Position numbers and translations under genes: made by a program | Part shown: piece after piece, positions 7,941-15,621 of the stretch | Position numbering within the stretch: position 1 is the first letter of the stretch | Layout of the letters: every line of letters starts with the position of its first letter | NCBI GenBank assembly: GCA_023415935.1 | Contig: JAEZIX010000093.1 | Coordinates: forward strand, 1-23,203 | Length of the DNA: 23,203 nt | Origin: Cyanobacteria bacterium OH_CDB_20 | GTDB lineage: Bacteria; Cyanobacteriota; Vampirovibrionia; Gastranaerophilales; Gastranaerophilaceae | Direction of reading: 5' to 3' | The notes under the pieces: model-generated | The model's input: only the letters and a program-made list of their open reading frames with translations | What the model was told of the DNA's origin: nothing | Database searches by the model: none

Positions 7941-9194
7941 TTAATTCTCTTTTAACAAATCATTAACCCAACGCATTATTTCATCATCTTGGAAAATATG
8001 CATTTGAAATCGCACAAACAATTCTTTACAAAATTCTACAATAATATCTTTGTATGAAGCCCTTAATTCAACCTCATTAAATTGTTTTTTTATCTCAATA
8101 ACATTAATTTTTGAAACATAATCTCCACGTATCCGAGCGTAAGGAGAAGAACTCGTTAGTAATCTATCTTTCGTTTTATGTAATTTTAAAACAATTTCTA
8201 TATTTTCATTAGGACATATACTTTGATATAGACGTTTTAAAAACAGTATATGTTCGGTTATAGTGTATATTATGTCAATATAACCAATGATAAGATTTCC
8301 TTCTCTAGACTGTTCTCCAACTCCATCTTCTCTAAAGATTTCTTGTGAAAGAATCAACCCATTTTGGGTAAAATAATACCTAGTAAACAAGCCATAGTAA
8401 TCTGAATCATAGTAGCTACAACCACCATCATTTGTTACATAAAAATTAGCTACTGTTGGAAATGTACGCCCTCTAAGATGAACAAGAGAATTATTAATGA
8501 TGTGTTCTAATGAGCTCAGGTTAATTCTTTCTCTTTTTTTGTCTATAGGATATGAAATTAGTTCATAATATCCCAAAGAATCAAATTTTTCTTGATAATG
8601 ATTTTTTAGGTAGTCATTTGCTACTTTTATATCTTCATCATAATTTACTAATTCTTCTACAATGGGCTTACCCTTGATTAATGTATTTATGCTCGATAAT
8701 AAATTGTCTCCCTTTTTAGTTATTGCTCTTCCTATTAGCTCTCTCATTTCATGATTTGAAGGAACCATTTCACTTGAAGCCGCATCTGTTCGTATATAAA
8801 CTCTACCTCTTTCAAAACAAGAAGAACCTCTTTTGGTAATGATGATATCTTCTGTGAATTCTGGAATTTCGATAACAATTAATTCTTTATCTCCTATATG
8901 CACTTGTTTTATTGAGCAAGAGTGTTTAGGGTCAGAGTATTCATGCAATAAATTGTTTATTTGAGTTACGTCAAAGGATTTCAATTGTTCATTAGATAAA
9001 CCATTAACAGTCCAAGTCCTATCCTCAACGCCTATTACAATACGTCCACCATCTTTTGTATTAGCCATCGCAATAATATCTTTTATTATTTCACATTGAT
9101 GATTTCTATCCAAATCAGTCCAAGAAAAACTATCTTTAAAATCGCAATTTTTTGTTTCTTGTTTGTTTTCGATTAATTCAAGTATTTCATTCAT
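7941..9194 (-). CDS. AlbA_2/Schlafen-type putative DNA-binding or nuclease protein
   Basis: The N-terminal ~150 residues form an AlbA_2 (Schlafen AlbA-like, COG2865-type) domain: acidic NCDFKDS (16-22), AMANTKDGGRIVIGVED (42-58), then GRVYIRTDAAS before the linker to a regulator-like region. In this superfamily the E/D-x-K patch and the A-x-A-N-T-x-G-G-x-I-x-I-G-V strand-turn form the nucleic-acid-handling site, and bacterial members occur in regulators and anti-phage proteins. The remaining ~260 residues are not recognised. I start at ATG 9194 (417 aa), preceded by AGGAT eight bases upstream. An in-frame ATG at 9239 would add 15 residues but lacks a ribosome site. It is 122 bp upstream of the 216-aa gene on the same strand and may form a three-gene cassette with it and the zinc-ribbon gene. 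Confidence 0.8.
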   Translation of the reverse strand: MNEILELIENKQETKNCDFKDSFSWTDLDRNHQCEIIKDIIAMANTKDGGRIVIGVEDRTWTVNGLSNEQLKSFDVTQINNLLHEYSDPKHSCSIKQVHIGDKELIVIEIPEFTEDIIITKRGSSCFERGRVYIRTDAASSEMVPSNHEMRELIGRAITKKGDNLLSSINTLIKGKPIVEELVNYDEDIKVANDYLKNHYQEKFDSLGYYELISYPIDKKRERINLSSLEHIINNSLVHLRGRTFPTVANFYVTNDGGCSYYDSDYYGLFTRYYFTQNGLILSQEIFREDGVGEQSREGNLIIGYIDIIYTITEHILFLKRLYQSICPNENIEIVLKLHKTKDRLLTSSSPYARIRGDYVSKINVIEIKKQFNEVELRASYKDIIVEFCKELFVRFQMHIFQDDEIMRWVNDLLKEN

Positions 9195-9622
9195 AATCAA
9201 GATCCTATTTGTGAATTTATTATAGAACAATTTTATCATTTGTTTTGCGTAGTTGGAATAAAGATTTATTAATTAAGTCTTTATTATAATGAATTGTCTT
9301 TTTATCTATGAAACTAGAGCTAAATCTTGTAAAAATTCAAAAAATCCAAAAATAAATAAAAATTATAAGTTATAATGTGTCGGAGAAGGTATTTAAAATA
9401 AATAACCTTAGTATTTATATCTCTAAATTAATTATAATTATTTAATCGAAAAGTGATTAAAGATTAAATTTTGATGAACTACGAACCTTGAACCGTTGTC
9501 CATTTTTAAGGAAAAAGTATCAAAGAATACTACTAATAGTTTTAATTTTTAATTTCGAAAATTTCATTAAAAGCTTGTTAATTGTTAACAATAATAAGTT
9601 TTCAGTCTTTTAATCTGTATTG

Positions 9623-9636
9623 TCATGTCGACATGA
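9623..9636. promoter_or_regulatory. 14-bp perfect palindrome, operator-like
   Basis: TCATGTCGACATGA reads the same on both strands. Copies of its half-site TGTCAT also start at 9621 and 9637, and the same half-site recurs as TGTCAT-C-ATGACA at 9720-9732, ~90 bp away. Two related dyads bracketing AT-rich DNA suggest a dimeric regulator or initiator binding pair. Confidence 0.5.
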
Positions 9637-9719
9637 TGTCATATACCTTAAAAAAACTTTTTAGAAAAAATATATTTATATATTTATATTTTTCCCTTTT
9701 AAAAAGTTCTCGAGGGACT

Positions 9720-9732
9720 TGTCATCATGACA
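9720..9732. promoter_or_regulatory. Second operator-like dyad sharing the TGTCAT half-site
   Basis: TGTCAT and ATGACA around a central C. It sits ~11 bp upstream of the predicted -35 of the 138-aa gene, a position suitable for control of that promoter. Confidence 0.45.
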
Positions 9733-9742
9733 CCTTAATAAC

Positions 9743-9772
9743 TTGTAAATCAGGTTTCTTATATCATATAAT
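9743..9772 (+). promoter_or_regulatory. Predicted promoter for the 138-aa gene
   Basis: TTGTAA (9743-9748), 18-bp spacer, consensus TATAAT (9767-9772). Transcription would begin around 9779, which is the ATG itself, so the message may be leaderless. Confidence 0.55.
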
Positions 9773-9778
9773 AGCGCT

Positions 9779-10195
9779 ATGGATTCAAAAGATTTAAAAC
9801 AAGCTTTAGATAATATATATGAAGGTACGGATCAAGAAGAGTTTATGGGTTACGACCCATCAATTTATGATTTGTATGTGGATGTTAAAAGTGGAATTTG
9901 TTTATTTAAAAACTGCCAATTTAATCTACCAAAGGCTCTTTTAGAATATTTAAAATTAGTTATTATTAATACCAAAAAAGGTAAGTTTACCCTTTCAAAA
10001 GAGGTGGAAGATGTCTTTGGAATAGAACCAAAATCTATTGATAAAATGAAAGAAACGATTAATAAAAAATTTCAAAAATTTGTAAGGGAAAAATTCAAAA
10101 ACAATAAAGAAAATATCCCCTCAGAATTAATTGTAAATGAAAAAGGATTGGGCAATAAAATAAATGATAAAATAAATCTTATTGCAGCATTATAA
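9779..10195 (+). CDS. Small protein with possible winged-helix domain
   Basis: 138-aa protein, not recognised as a named family. An acidic N-terminus (1-~30) is followed by a two-strand region (YDLYVDVKSGICLFKN) and then a helix-rich part. From ~50, the order LPKALLEYLKLVI, GKFTLSKEVEDVFG, KMKETINKKFQKFV and LIVNEKGLGN recalls a response-regulator-type winged helix (helix, recognition region, 'LRKK' helix, and a G-x-G wing); this is a resemblance only. It is the first rightward gene after the palindrome-rich region and ends at its own terminator, so it is probably a regulator of the element. No ribosome site precedes the ATG; the consensus TATAAT lies just 7 nt upstream, implying leaderless translation. 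Confidence 0.65.
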   Translation: MDSKDLKQALDNIYEGTDQEEFMGYDPSIYDLYVDVKSGICLFKNCQFNLPKALLEYLKLVIINTKKGKFTLSKEVEDVFGIEPKSIDKMKETINKKFQKFVREKFKNNKENIPSELIVNEKGLGNKINDKINLIAAL

Positions 10196-10213
10196 ATTAC
10201 AAATAAAATTTTT

Positions 10214-10239
10214 AAGGACCTAAAAATAGGTCCTTTTTT
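10214..10239 (+). terminator. Rho-independent terminator after the 138-aa gene
   Basis: Stem AAGGACCT / AGGTCCTT (8 bp), loop AAAAAT, then a continuous T run to 10239. Confidence 0.85.
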
Positions 10240-10325
10240 AATGCGAATTTTTTGTCGCCATTTTATCGCTTTCTTATCGAAAAAACCTCGAAAACAAAAC
10301 GGTATTTGAATTTTAGGCTTTGTCG

Positions 10326-10331
10326 CATAAT
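10326..10331 (+). promoter_or_regulatory. Possible -10 box for the xis-primase operon
   Basis: CATAAT matches the consensus at five of six positions and lies 55 bp before the ribosome site of the HTH gene, in the gap after the upstream terminator. No convincing -35 at 16-18 bp is visible, so the call is weak. Confidence 0.3.
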
Positions 10332-10386
10332 AAAAAAATGGAAAAGAAATGCATTTCAAAAATATCAAAATAAAAAGGAGACAACA

Positions 10387-10641
10387 ATGTCAAACGAATT
10401 ATTTATCTTCCCAGATGGAAGAATGGACACGGAGAACGCCAGTAAGTACTTGGGAATTTCAAAGAAAACTTTGGCGCAATGGCGTTCAGATGGAGATAAG
10501 ACACCCCCTTACATTAAAAAAGGGCGAGTCTTTTATTACAAAAACGACCTTGATTCATGGCTCTTAAGTCAAGGCAAACACACAAGCACAGCACAATGCA
10601 GATATAAAGAAAAGGAGAATATCAATGCAAACAGAATTTAA
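10387..10641 (+). CDS. Excisionase-like MerR/HTH_17 DNA-binding protein
   Basis: 84-aa protein of the helix-turn-helix type found in excisionases and AlpA-like regulators: MDTENASKYLGISKKTLAQWRSDG (landmarks A18, L22, S25, T28, W31) followed by PPYIKKGRVFYYKNDLDSWLLSQ, the wing and closing 'Y-x-x-x-D-L-D-x-W-L' helix. The start is ATG 10387, with AAGGAGA seven bases upstream; longer in-frame extensions begin inside untranslated DNA and lack a ribosome site. It overlaps the primase-helicase gene by 17 bp, so the pair is one operon. In satellites, such proteins direct excision by the integrase or switch on replication; the role here is inferred from fold and position. Confidence 0.85.
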   Translation: MSNELFIFPDGRMDTENASKYLGISKKTLAQWRSDGDKTPPYIKKGRVFYYKNDLDSWLLSQGKHTSTAQCRYKEKENINANRI

Positions 10642-12964
10642 GAAAGAAACAGAAATTTTAGAAACAGAAGACGAGGAGAAATCGGCGATGAACAGAACAA
10701 TTAAATTGAGTATCAACAAACTATTTGTAAACAAAGAAGAAGTTACGGCACACAAGAACAGATCTTTTAATCCTTTTGAAGGGACTATTTCAGAATTTGC
10801 GGCAGAAATTAACAAAGGACACGCTTTTTGTGTTGAATTAACTTCAAACAGTAGATGTGATAAAAACTTCAAGTCAGCTTCTTTTGTAGCATTAGATTTT
10901 GACGGCGGCAGCAAGTTAGAGGAAATCAAACAAAATGAATTTGTTAAAAAGTATGGAACTATTATCTACACGACTCCAAATCACGGCAAAGGTGGCAAAG
11001 ATAGATTTAGAGTAATCTTTGTTCTTGAAGAAGCTATTGAATCGGCTAACGAATACAAGAAACTAATAAAATCAATTTTGAAACTTTTTCCACAAGCAGA
11101 TCAAGCTTGCAGCGATGTAACTAGATTCTATTTTGGTTCAAAAGATTCGAATCCCGAAATCTATGAGTCTTACTTAGATAAAGAAAAAACAAAAGAACTG
11201 ATTAATAGTTATACTGAAACGGTAAAGCCAGTAGTTTCTTTGGAAGAGGAGTACAAGCCAACAAAAGAAGATGTCGAGGAAATGCTAGGATACATTCCTG
11301 CAATATCAAATTACGAAACTTGGAGAAACATTGTATGGGCTGTTTTTGATGCCTTAGAGGATCAAGAGACCACCATAGAAATTATCGAAAAATGGAGTCC
11401 TGATTTCAAGCACAAAGGTATGCACTTAAAAGACTTGGTTCGCAGGGCTTGTAATAGAACTAATGATAAAATTACGGCAAAAACACTTTTATGGCACGCT
11501 ACAAAACACGGTTATAATTTGCAGACAGGTGAAATCAGTCAGAGTAATCCGGGGCACGTTGCTGCTAAATATTTGTTCCATGATTGCATTGATTACATCA
11601 CAATTGCCGAAGAATTGTACGAGTATAAAGATGGTTATTATCAGAAAATCAATGAACAAGAACTTAAAAGTTTGATAACACATTTCTTTGATAGCTTCAT
11701 TGATGAAAAAGGAGACACTCCTCTTGCAAGACCAAAATGTGTTGATGAGGCCTATAAGTATATCCTTAGAAAAACTTACGTTGATCAGGACAAGGTAAAT
11801 CCAGCAGGTATAAATGTCAAAAATGGTTATTTACACCTTACTTATGACGAAAAGTTGAATCCTAAATTCGAGATAATTGCACATTCTCCTGAATATTACT
11901 TTACTTACAAAGCAGAATTTGAATATAACGAAAAGGCTTCTTCAGAAATATTTGACAACGTTATGGATGCAATGCTTGATAAAGATAGTCAGCAGATTTT
12001 GTTCAGAATTTTGGCTTCATCATTTGACCTTAGAGAAATGAGAAAACGCCACAGTAGAGCCGTAAAATTACTTATGCTTTACGGTCAGGGCAGCAACGGC
12101 AAAGATACTCTTAAAGAATGGATTGAGTGTTTATATGCAGGTTTAGGAATAACGGCATTGCCTCTGCAAGCATTCAGAGCAGCAGACGGAAGTAGAGAAT
12201 TCTCACTTTCTTGTTTAGCTACAAGTAAGGTCAACTGGTCATCAGAAAATGCAGTGGTAGCGTTAGATTCTTGTCAAACGCTAAAGAACTTTGTTACAGG
12301 TGATTCGATGAAAGTAGAAGAAAAATACAAAAGTCCTATGATAATCAAGCCTAATGCAGTAGGTATTTTTAACATAAATGAGTTGCCTTATATCGGTACT
12401 ACCTCAGAAGCCATTACTAGCCGTTATGCGATTATTCATTTTAAGTATTCTTTTGTGAATAAAAAACAAGAAGACTGCAAAGAAAATGAAAGAGTTGCAA
12501 ACCCAAGACTCAAAGAAGATAAAGAGTTTGTGATAACAAATATCTTGCCGGCTTTATTAAATAGGCTTATTAAAGAATTTGAAAATGCTCTTAAAAATGG
12601 GATTGATTATTCTTCAATGGAAGCTCTTTTAGACAGAGTCAAAGAAGACACCAGCCACCTTTATCAGTACATACAGGATGCAAAGATATCTTTATGTTTT
12701 GACGGAGAGGGAATTCATCCTCAAGAACTGCTTAGCGATTATCACAGGTGGTGCACTAAAAATGGACTTGTTGAACTAAATGAAGAAAACAAATTTAGGC
12801 GAGCAATCCATAATGACAAATTCGACAAGATAATTGCAGCCCCAACAGAGATTACAAAACGATTTAAGAAATTCTTTCCAGAGCTTGAAACGACAAGAAA
12901 TCGTGAAGGTAGATTCTTAAATCTCAAAATCGGTAATCCAACAAAACTATCAGATATATATTAA
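10625..12964 (+). CDS. PrimPol-D5 type primase-helicase (element replication)
   Basis: 779-aa replication protein. The N-terminal archaeo-eukaryotic primase-like domain has catalytic-type DFDGG (91-95), TTPNHGKGG...RFRVIF (116-132) and DVTRFYFGS (164-172). A PriCT-like helical segment follows (~215-295: MLGYIPAISNYETWRNIVWAV as landmarks Y223, W233, W238). The D5_N region is ~310-470, then a superfamily 3-like helicase: Walker A GQGSNGKDT (487-495), B-type motif around NWSSENA (537-543), VTGD (557-560), sensor FNINELP (582-588) and arginine-finger SR599-600. The C-terminal ~90 residues look like a DNA-binding wing. The closest plan is phage P4 alpha-like or D5-like helicase. ATG 10625 has AAGGAGA at good spacing; ATG 10688 (Met22), after GAGGAG, is an alternative start. 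A strong terminator follows. Confidence 0.9.
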   Translation: MQTEFKKETEILETEDEEKSAMNRTIKLSINKLFVNKEEVTAHKNRSFNPFEGTISEFAAEINKGHAFCVELTSNSRCDKNFKSASFVALDFDGGSKLEEIKQNEFVKKYGTIIYTTPNHGKGGKDRFRVIFVLEEAIESANEYKKLIKSILKLFPQADQACSDVTRFYFGSKDSNPEIYESYLDKEKTKELINSYTETVKPVVSLEEEYKPTKEDVEEMLGYIPAISNYETWRNIVWAVFDALEDQETTIEIIEKWSPDFKHKGMHLKDLVRRACNRTNDKITAKTLLWHATKHGYNLQTGEISQSNPGHVAAKYLFHDCIDYITIAEELYEYKDGYYQKINEQELKSLITHFFDSFIDEKGDTPLARPKCVDEAYKYILRKTYVDQDKVNPAGINVKNGYLHLTYDEKLNPKFEIIAHSPEYYFTYKAEFEYNEKASSEIFDNVMDAMLDKDSQQILFRILASSFDLREMRKRHSRAVKLLMLYGQGSNGKDTLKEWIECLYAGLGITALPLQAFRAADGSREFSLSCLATSKVNWSSENAVVALDSCQTLKNFVTGDSMKVEEKYKSPMIIKPNAVGIFNINELPYIGTTSEAITSRYAIIHFKYSFVNKKQEDCKENERVANPRLKEDKEFVITNILPALLNRLIKEFENALKNGIDYSSMEALLDRVKEDTSHLYQYIQDAKISLCFDGEGIHPQELLSDYHRWCTKNGLVELNEENKFRRAIHNDKFDKIIAAPTEITKRFKKFFPELETTRNREGRFLNLKIGNPTKLSDIY

Positions 12965-12983
12965 CTTTCCTTCGTTCCTTTAC

Positions 12984-13005
12984 GGGGGCACAATGCCCCC
13001 TTTTC
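12984..13005 (+). terminator. Rho-independent terminator after the primase-helicase
   Basis: GGGGGCA / TGCCCCC (7 bp, loop CAA) followed by TTTTCTTTCT. It separates the replication operon from the integrase. Confidence 0.88.
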
Positions 13006-13008
13006 TTT

Positions 13009-13024
13009 CTATACTGCGGTATAG
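13009..13024. promoter_or_regulatory. Inverted repeat upstream of the integrase
   Basis: CTATAC-TGCG-GTATAG, a 6-bp dyad 65 bp before the integrase ATG. It could be an operator or excisionase site; nothing in the sequence decides. Confidence 0.35.
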
Positions 13025-13088
13025 TGTACAAAAATCCCCCTACGCATTACTTTAAACCTAGAAATATCAATAAAATAAGGTAAAAACA

Positions 13089-14255
13089 ATGGCACTAAAG
13101 TTTACTAAAATGACACTAACTAATATGAAAAAATTAAAACCTAATGAAAGAATTGTTGAAAATAATATTGTTTTCACAAGACTAAATAACGGTGATGGTC
13201 GTTATGAAGTATATTTTAGGGCTAATGGACAACGGATTCATAGAGTTATCGGTAAAGAATCGGATAATATGACTCGTTCAGAAGTTGAGAAAATACTTAT
13301 TAAACTCAAAAACGATGCTTGTCTTGATAGATTCAATATGCCTAAAGGTCGTAAATTGGCGTTAAGTTTTAAACAGGCAGCAGCAATTTATATTGAAAGA
13401 CTAAGACAAGAAAGCGGCAAAAATATTGAAAGAAAAGAACAGCAAATCAGAGATGTTTTAAATCCTTTCTTTGGAACAAAACCCGTTGGGAAAATAAAAT
13501 CATTTGATATTGAAAGATTCAAAAAAGATATGGTTGATAGAGGTTATGCCCAAGCGACAGCAAACAGACATCTTGCAGTGTTTACCCATATGATGAATAA
13601 ATTAGTCGAGTGGGAAATGATTTCTAATTCCCCTTGTAAAGCTAAAAAGTTCAAAGAACAGGTGGGCAGAATTAACTACTTAACAGTTGAACAAATTAAT
13701 ACAGTTTTAGAAAACGCAAAGCATAGTACCTGCCCTTTTGCCTATCCTTTTATATTTATAGGGCTTAACACATCTATGAGAAGATCCGAAATACTCTCAA
13801 TAAAAATTGAAAACATAGACCTTAAAAATCTAACTATTTTTATCCCTAAAGCTAAAGCAGGTGCTAGAGTTCAACCTATAACAAAGGAACTGGCAGAATA
13901 TTTAAACACATACATACAAAATCTTAAAAAAGATGAAGTATTTTTGTTCCCATCAAAATATTCTAAAACGGGACATTTTATAAATATCGATAAATCATTT
14001 AAAAAAATTATTGAAGAATCAGGACTCGACCCTAAAGTTATTGTTAGACATACCTTGAGACACACAGCAATAAGTCATCTTATGCAAGCAGGAGTCGATC
14101 TTTCAACTATTCAAGCAATTTCAGGACATAAAACGGTGCAAATGGTTATGAGATATTCTCACCAAAACAACGCCCACATACAAGAAGCTATGAGTAAACT
14201 AGAAAACAGATATTTTCAATCAAATAACGTTGCCAATATAGACAAACGAGCGTAA
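13089..14255 (+). CDS. int: Tyrosine recombinase (integrase)
   Basis: 388-aa site-specific recombinase with the full plan: an N-terminal basic/arm-binding region (1-~90), a SAM-like core-binding domain (~94-185, SFKQAAAIYIERL to NKLVEWEMISNSP) and a catalytic domain (195-370). Catalytic residues are visible: R231 (TSMRRSEIL), K256 (PKAKAGAR), H321-x-x-R324-H325 (VRHTLRHTAISHL), H347 (SGHKTVQMV) and Y356 (MRYSH). Nothing is truncated. It should cut and join the 45-bp tRNA-Phe core. AAGG lies ~8 nt before the ATG. Unlike most tRNA-targeting elements, it is not next to an attachment site but ~6.4-6.6 kb from each end; whether it made these junctions is inferred from being the only integrase present. 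Confidence 0.95.
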   Translation: MALKFTKMTLTNMKKLKPNERIVENNIVFTRLNNGDGRYEVYFRANGQRIHRVIGKESDNMTRSEVEKILIKLKNDACLDRFNMPKGRKLALSFKQAAAIYIERLRQESGKNIERKEQQIRDVLNPFFGTKPVGKIKSFDIERFKKDMVDRGYAQATANRHLAVFTHMMNKLVEWEMISNSPCKAKKFKEQVGRINYLTVEQINTVLENAKHSTCPFAYPFIFIGLNTSMRRSEILSIKIENIDLKNLTIFIPKAKAGARVQPITKELAEYLNTYIQNLKKDEVFLFPSKYSKTGHFINIDKSFKKIIEESGLDPKVIVRHTLRHTAISHLMQAGVDLSTIQAISGHKTVQMVMRYSHQNNAHIQEAMSKLENRYFQSNNVANIDKRA

Positions 14256-14333
14256 ATAGAAGTTAACTCAGGGATATATTTATACTCTTAAATTATTTAA
14301 TAACCCTTCTCCGAAGCCGTAGAAATGGTAAAA

Positions 14334-14585
14334 TTACATTTTTAAAGTAATTAATCCCCAAATGATGCCCAAAATACTTCCTAATATTAATAGAGAGCCA
14401 AGGCCAATGGCTATTTCTTTATACATAGTGATAAAAGATTTATAACTTTCCTTGATAAGATTTATCATGCCTGATTTTTTACTATTTTTACGTTGAATTG
14501 ACATTGAGGCAAAAAACAAAATAATTGTAATTATTACAAGCCAAAAAACAAATAGAGATAACAAAAATTCCATTTTATCGTCCAT
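14334..14585 (-). CDS. Small two-helix membrane protein
   Basis: 83-aa protein with two hydrophobic helices (~6-27 and ~58-80) joined by a basic loop (SIQRKNSKKSG...). The loop is probably cytoplasmic, placing both termini outside. No family recognised. It overlaps the end of the exported PDZ-protein gene by 11 nt, so the two are translated together and may work together at the envelope. The stop lies in the gap after the integrase, with converging orientation. Possible roles, for example membrane anchor or immunity partner of the PDZ protein, are speculation. Confidence 0.7.
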   Translation of the reverse strand: MDDKMEFLLSLFVFWLVIITIILFFASMSIQRKNSKKSGMINLIKESYKSFITMYKEIAIGLGSLLILGSILGIIWGLITLKM

Positions 14586-15324
14586 TTAATTGCAACATCA
14601 TTAGGTTTGTATTTATTCCATTTAAGCTGGTATTTATGTTGTATAAACCATTATTTAACTGCTGAGTTTGAATAAGCCTTTGCAGATTGTTGTTTACCTG
14701 CATATTTGCTTGTTGTTTTGCTATGAACTCATTTTGTAATTGCAAGTTTTTATTAGTTTCCAGTTGTCGAATCTGCATATAACAATTTGTTTGATTGCTT
14801 GTATCAGATGAACACATCCCGACTTCTTTTTCAAAAATGCCTTTTCTAATAGCCCAATAATTACTCATTTCTATAAGTTCTTTTTTTCTAGCATTTTTAA
14901 TACTTGAAATGTCATGGTATTCGGAATTCATGTATTCTTGAGGGCAAAACTCTTCCCACTTAGGAGCGTAAGCTGACAAAGGAACCTTAAAATTATCTTT
15001 AGCAACAATATAATCTTTTAAACCATTTTCGCAACTAACAGTGAGTTTTACAGTTGTACCTTTTTCTCCTTTTATCAGATTAACAGCTTGTTCAAGACTC
15101 AAATTACAAGTTTCTTTTCCATTTATCTTTAGGATTCTATCTTGAGCCTTTAGTCCTGATTTAGCAGCAGGAGAATTTTCGTAAACTTCTTTTACAAAGA
15201 CATCACTATATTGATTTGTTTTATATAATGAAGCACCAATTCCGCAAAAACTACTGCCTGCAAATGCCTTTAAAATACTAAACAAAAGAGTAAATAGTAA
15301 AAGAACAACAGAATATTTTTTCAT
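14575..15324 (-). CDS. Exported PDZ-domain protein
   Basis: 249-aa secreted protein. It has a clear signal peptide (MKKYSVVLLLFTLLFSILKAFA, cut about residue 22), then a PDZ domain (~24-110): FCGIGASL as carboxylate loop, VKEVYENSPAAKSGLKAQDRILKIN as landmarks P53, G58, D62, I64, N67, and LIKGEKGTTVKLTV. The C-terminal ~100 residues are rich in Q and N with helical segments (~175-240). Several cysteines (C27, C74, C100, C128 and two late ones) would be oxidised outside the cytoplasm. No protease domain is present, so it is a binding or scaffold protein rather than HtrA. It is in an operon with the two-helix membrane protein, diverges from the XRE gene, and is an uncommon kind of cargo for a small element. 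Confidence 0.8.
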   Translation of the reverse strand: MKKYSVVLLLFTLLFSILKAFAGSSFCGIGASLYKTNQYSDVFVKEVYENSPAAKSGLKAQDRILKINGKETCNLSLEQAVNLIKGEKGTTVKLTVSCENGLKDYIVAKDNFKVPLSAYAPKWEEFCPQEYMNSEYHDISSIKNARKKELIEMSNYWAIRKGIFEKEVGMCSSDTSNQTNCYMQIRQLETNKNLQLQNEFIAKQQANMQVNNNLQRLIQTQQLNNGLYNINTSLNGINTNLMMLQLNGR

Positions 15325-15337
15325 ATAGGACCTTTCT

Positions 15338-15353
15338 GTTTCTACTTAGAAAC
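15338..15353. promoter_or_regulatory. Operator-like inverted repeat between PDZ and XRE genes
   Basis: GTTTCT-ACTT-AGAAAC (6-bp dyad). A second dyad, TAACA/TGTTA (15369-15388), overlaps the ATG of the XRE gene. The 63-bp divergent gap probably holds both promoters, and these dyads are natural targets of the XRE protein. Confidence 0.45.
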
Positions 15354-15387
15354 ACTTTCTATCGATATTAACATTATTATTAGTGTT

Positions 15388-15621
15388 ATGCAATATGAAA
15401 CACCTACATCATTAAAGCGTTTTGGAGAAAGAATTAGAAAACTTAGATTAGAAAAGGGTCTTTCTCTCAATATGTTTGCTTATGAGAATGACTTAAGCAA
15501 AGCTTCCGTGAGCAAAATTGAACGTGGGATAATTGATTTTAGGTTCTCTACGTTAATTCAAATTGCAAACGCTTTAGAAATGAGTCTTTCAGAATTGCTT
15601 GAAATTGAAGAAGAATCTTAA
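15388..15621 (+). CDS. XRE-family transcriptional regulator
   Basis: 77-aa single-domain Cro/C1-type HTH: FGERIRKLRLEKGLSLNMFAYENDLSKASVSKIERGIIDFRFSTLIQIANALEMSLSELLEIE read as landmarks R15, L19, S26, F30, S37, S41, S43, E46, G48, L56 and L67. No extra domain. It lacks a ribosome site (TATTAGTGTT before ATG), so it may be leaderless or weakly translated. It is divergent from the PDZ operon and, being a small Cro-like protein of an element, probably represses the flanking promoters. Its stop overlaps by three bases the end of the convergent small ORF. Confidence 0.88.
   Translation: MQYETPTSLKRFGERIRKLRLEKGLSLNMFAYENDLSKASVSKIERGIIDFRFSTLIQIANALEMSLSELLEIEEES

Larger units (their letters stand above)
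9195..9778. other. 584-bp non-coding region with clustered palindromes; possible regulatory or origin region
   Basis: No credible gene on either strand. The right part is rich in structure: tandem TTGTTAA at 9575-9588 running into TTGTTAACAA, a perfect 14-bp palindrome TCATGTCGACATGA (9623-9636), an interrupted palindrome TGTCAT-C-ATGACA (9720-9732), and between them a very AT-rich stretch (~9650-9700) bounded by the inverted 9-mers AACTTTTTA and TAAAAAGTT. The left part has a hairpin around AAGGT (9386-9390) and AACCTT (9403-9408). It separates the leftward AlbA_2 cassette from the rightward replication genes, so it could hold divergent promoters or a replication origin for the primase-helicase. 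Confidence 0.5.

Noticed and set aside
9371..9376. TATAAT as promoter for a rightward gene
   Set aside because: No usable -35 at 16-18 bp and no gene within 400 bp downstream.
9582..9797. 71-aa open frame (+) in the palindrome-rich region
   Set aside because: No ribosome site, spans the dyads and the strong promoter, and has low-complexity composition; judged chance.
10252..10386. N-terminal extension of the excisionase-like protein
   Set aside because: No ribosome site upstream, composition unlike the HTH domain, and AAGGAGA precedes the internal ATG at 10387.
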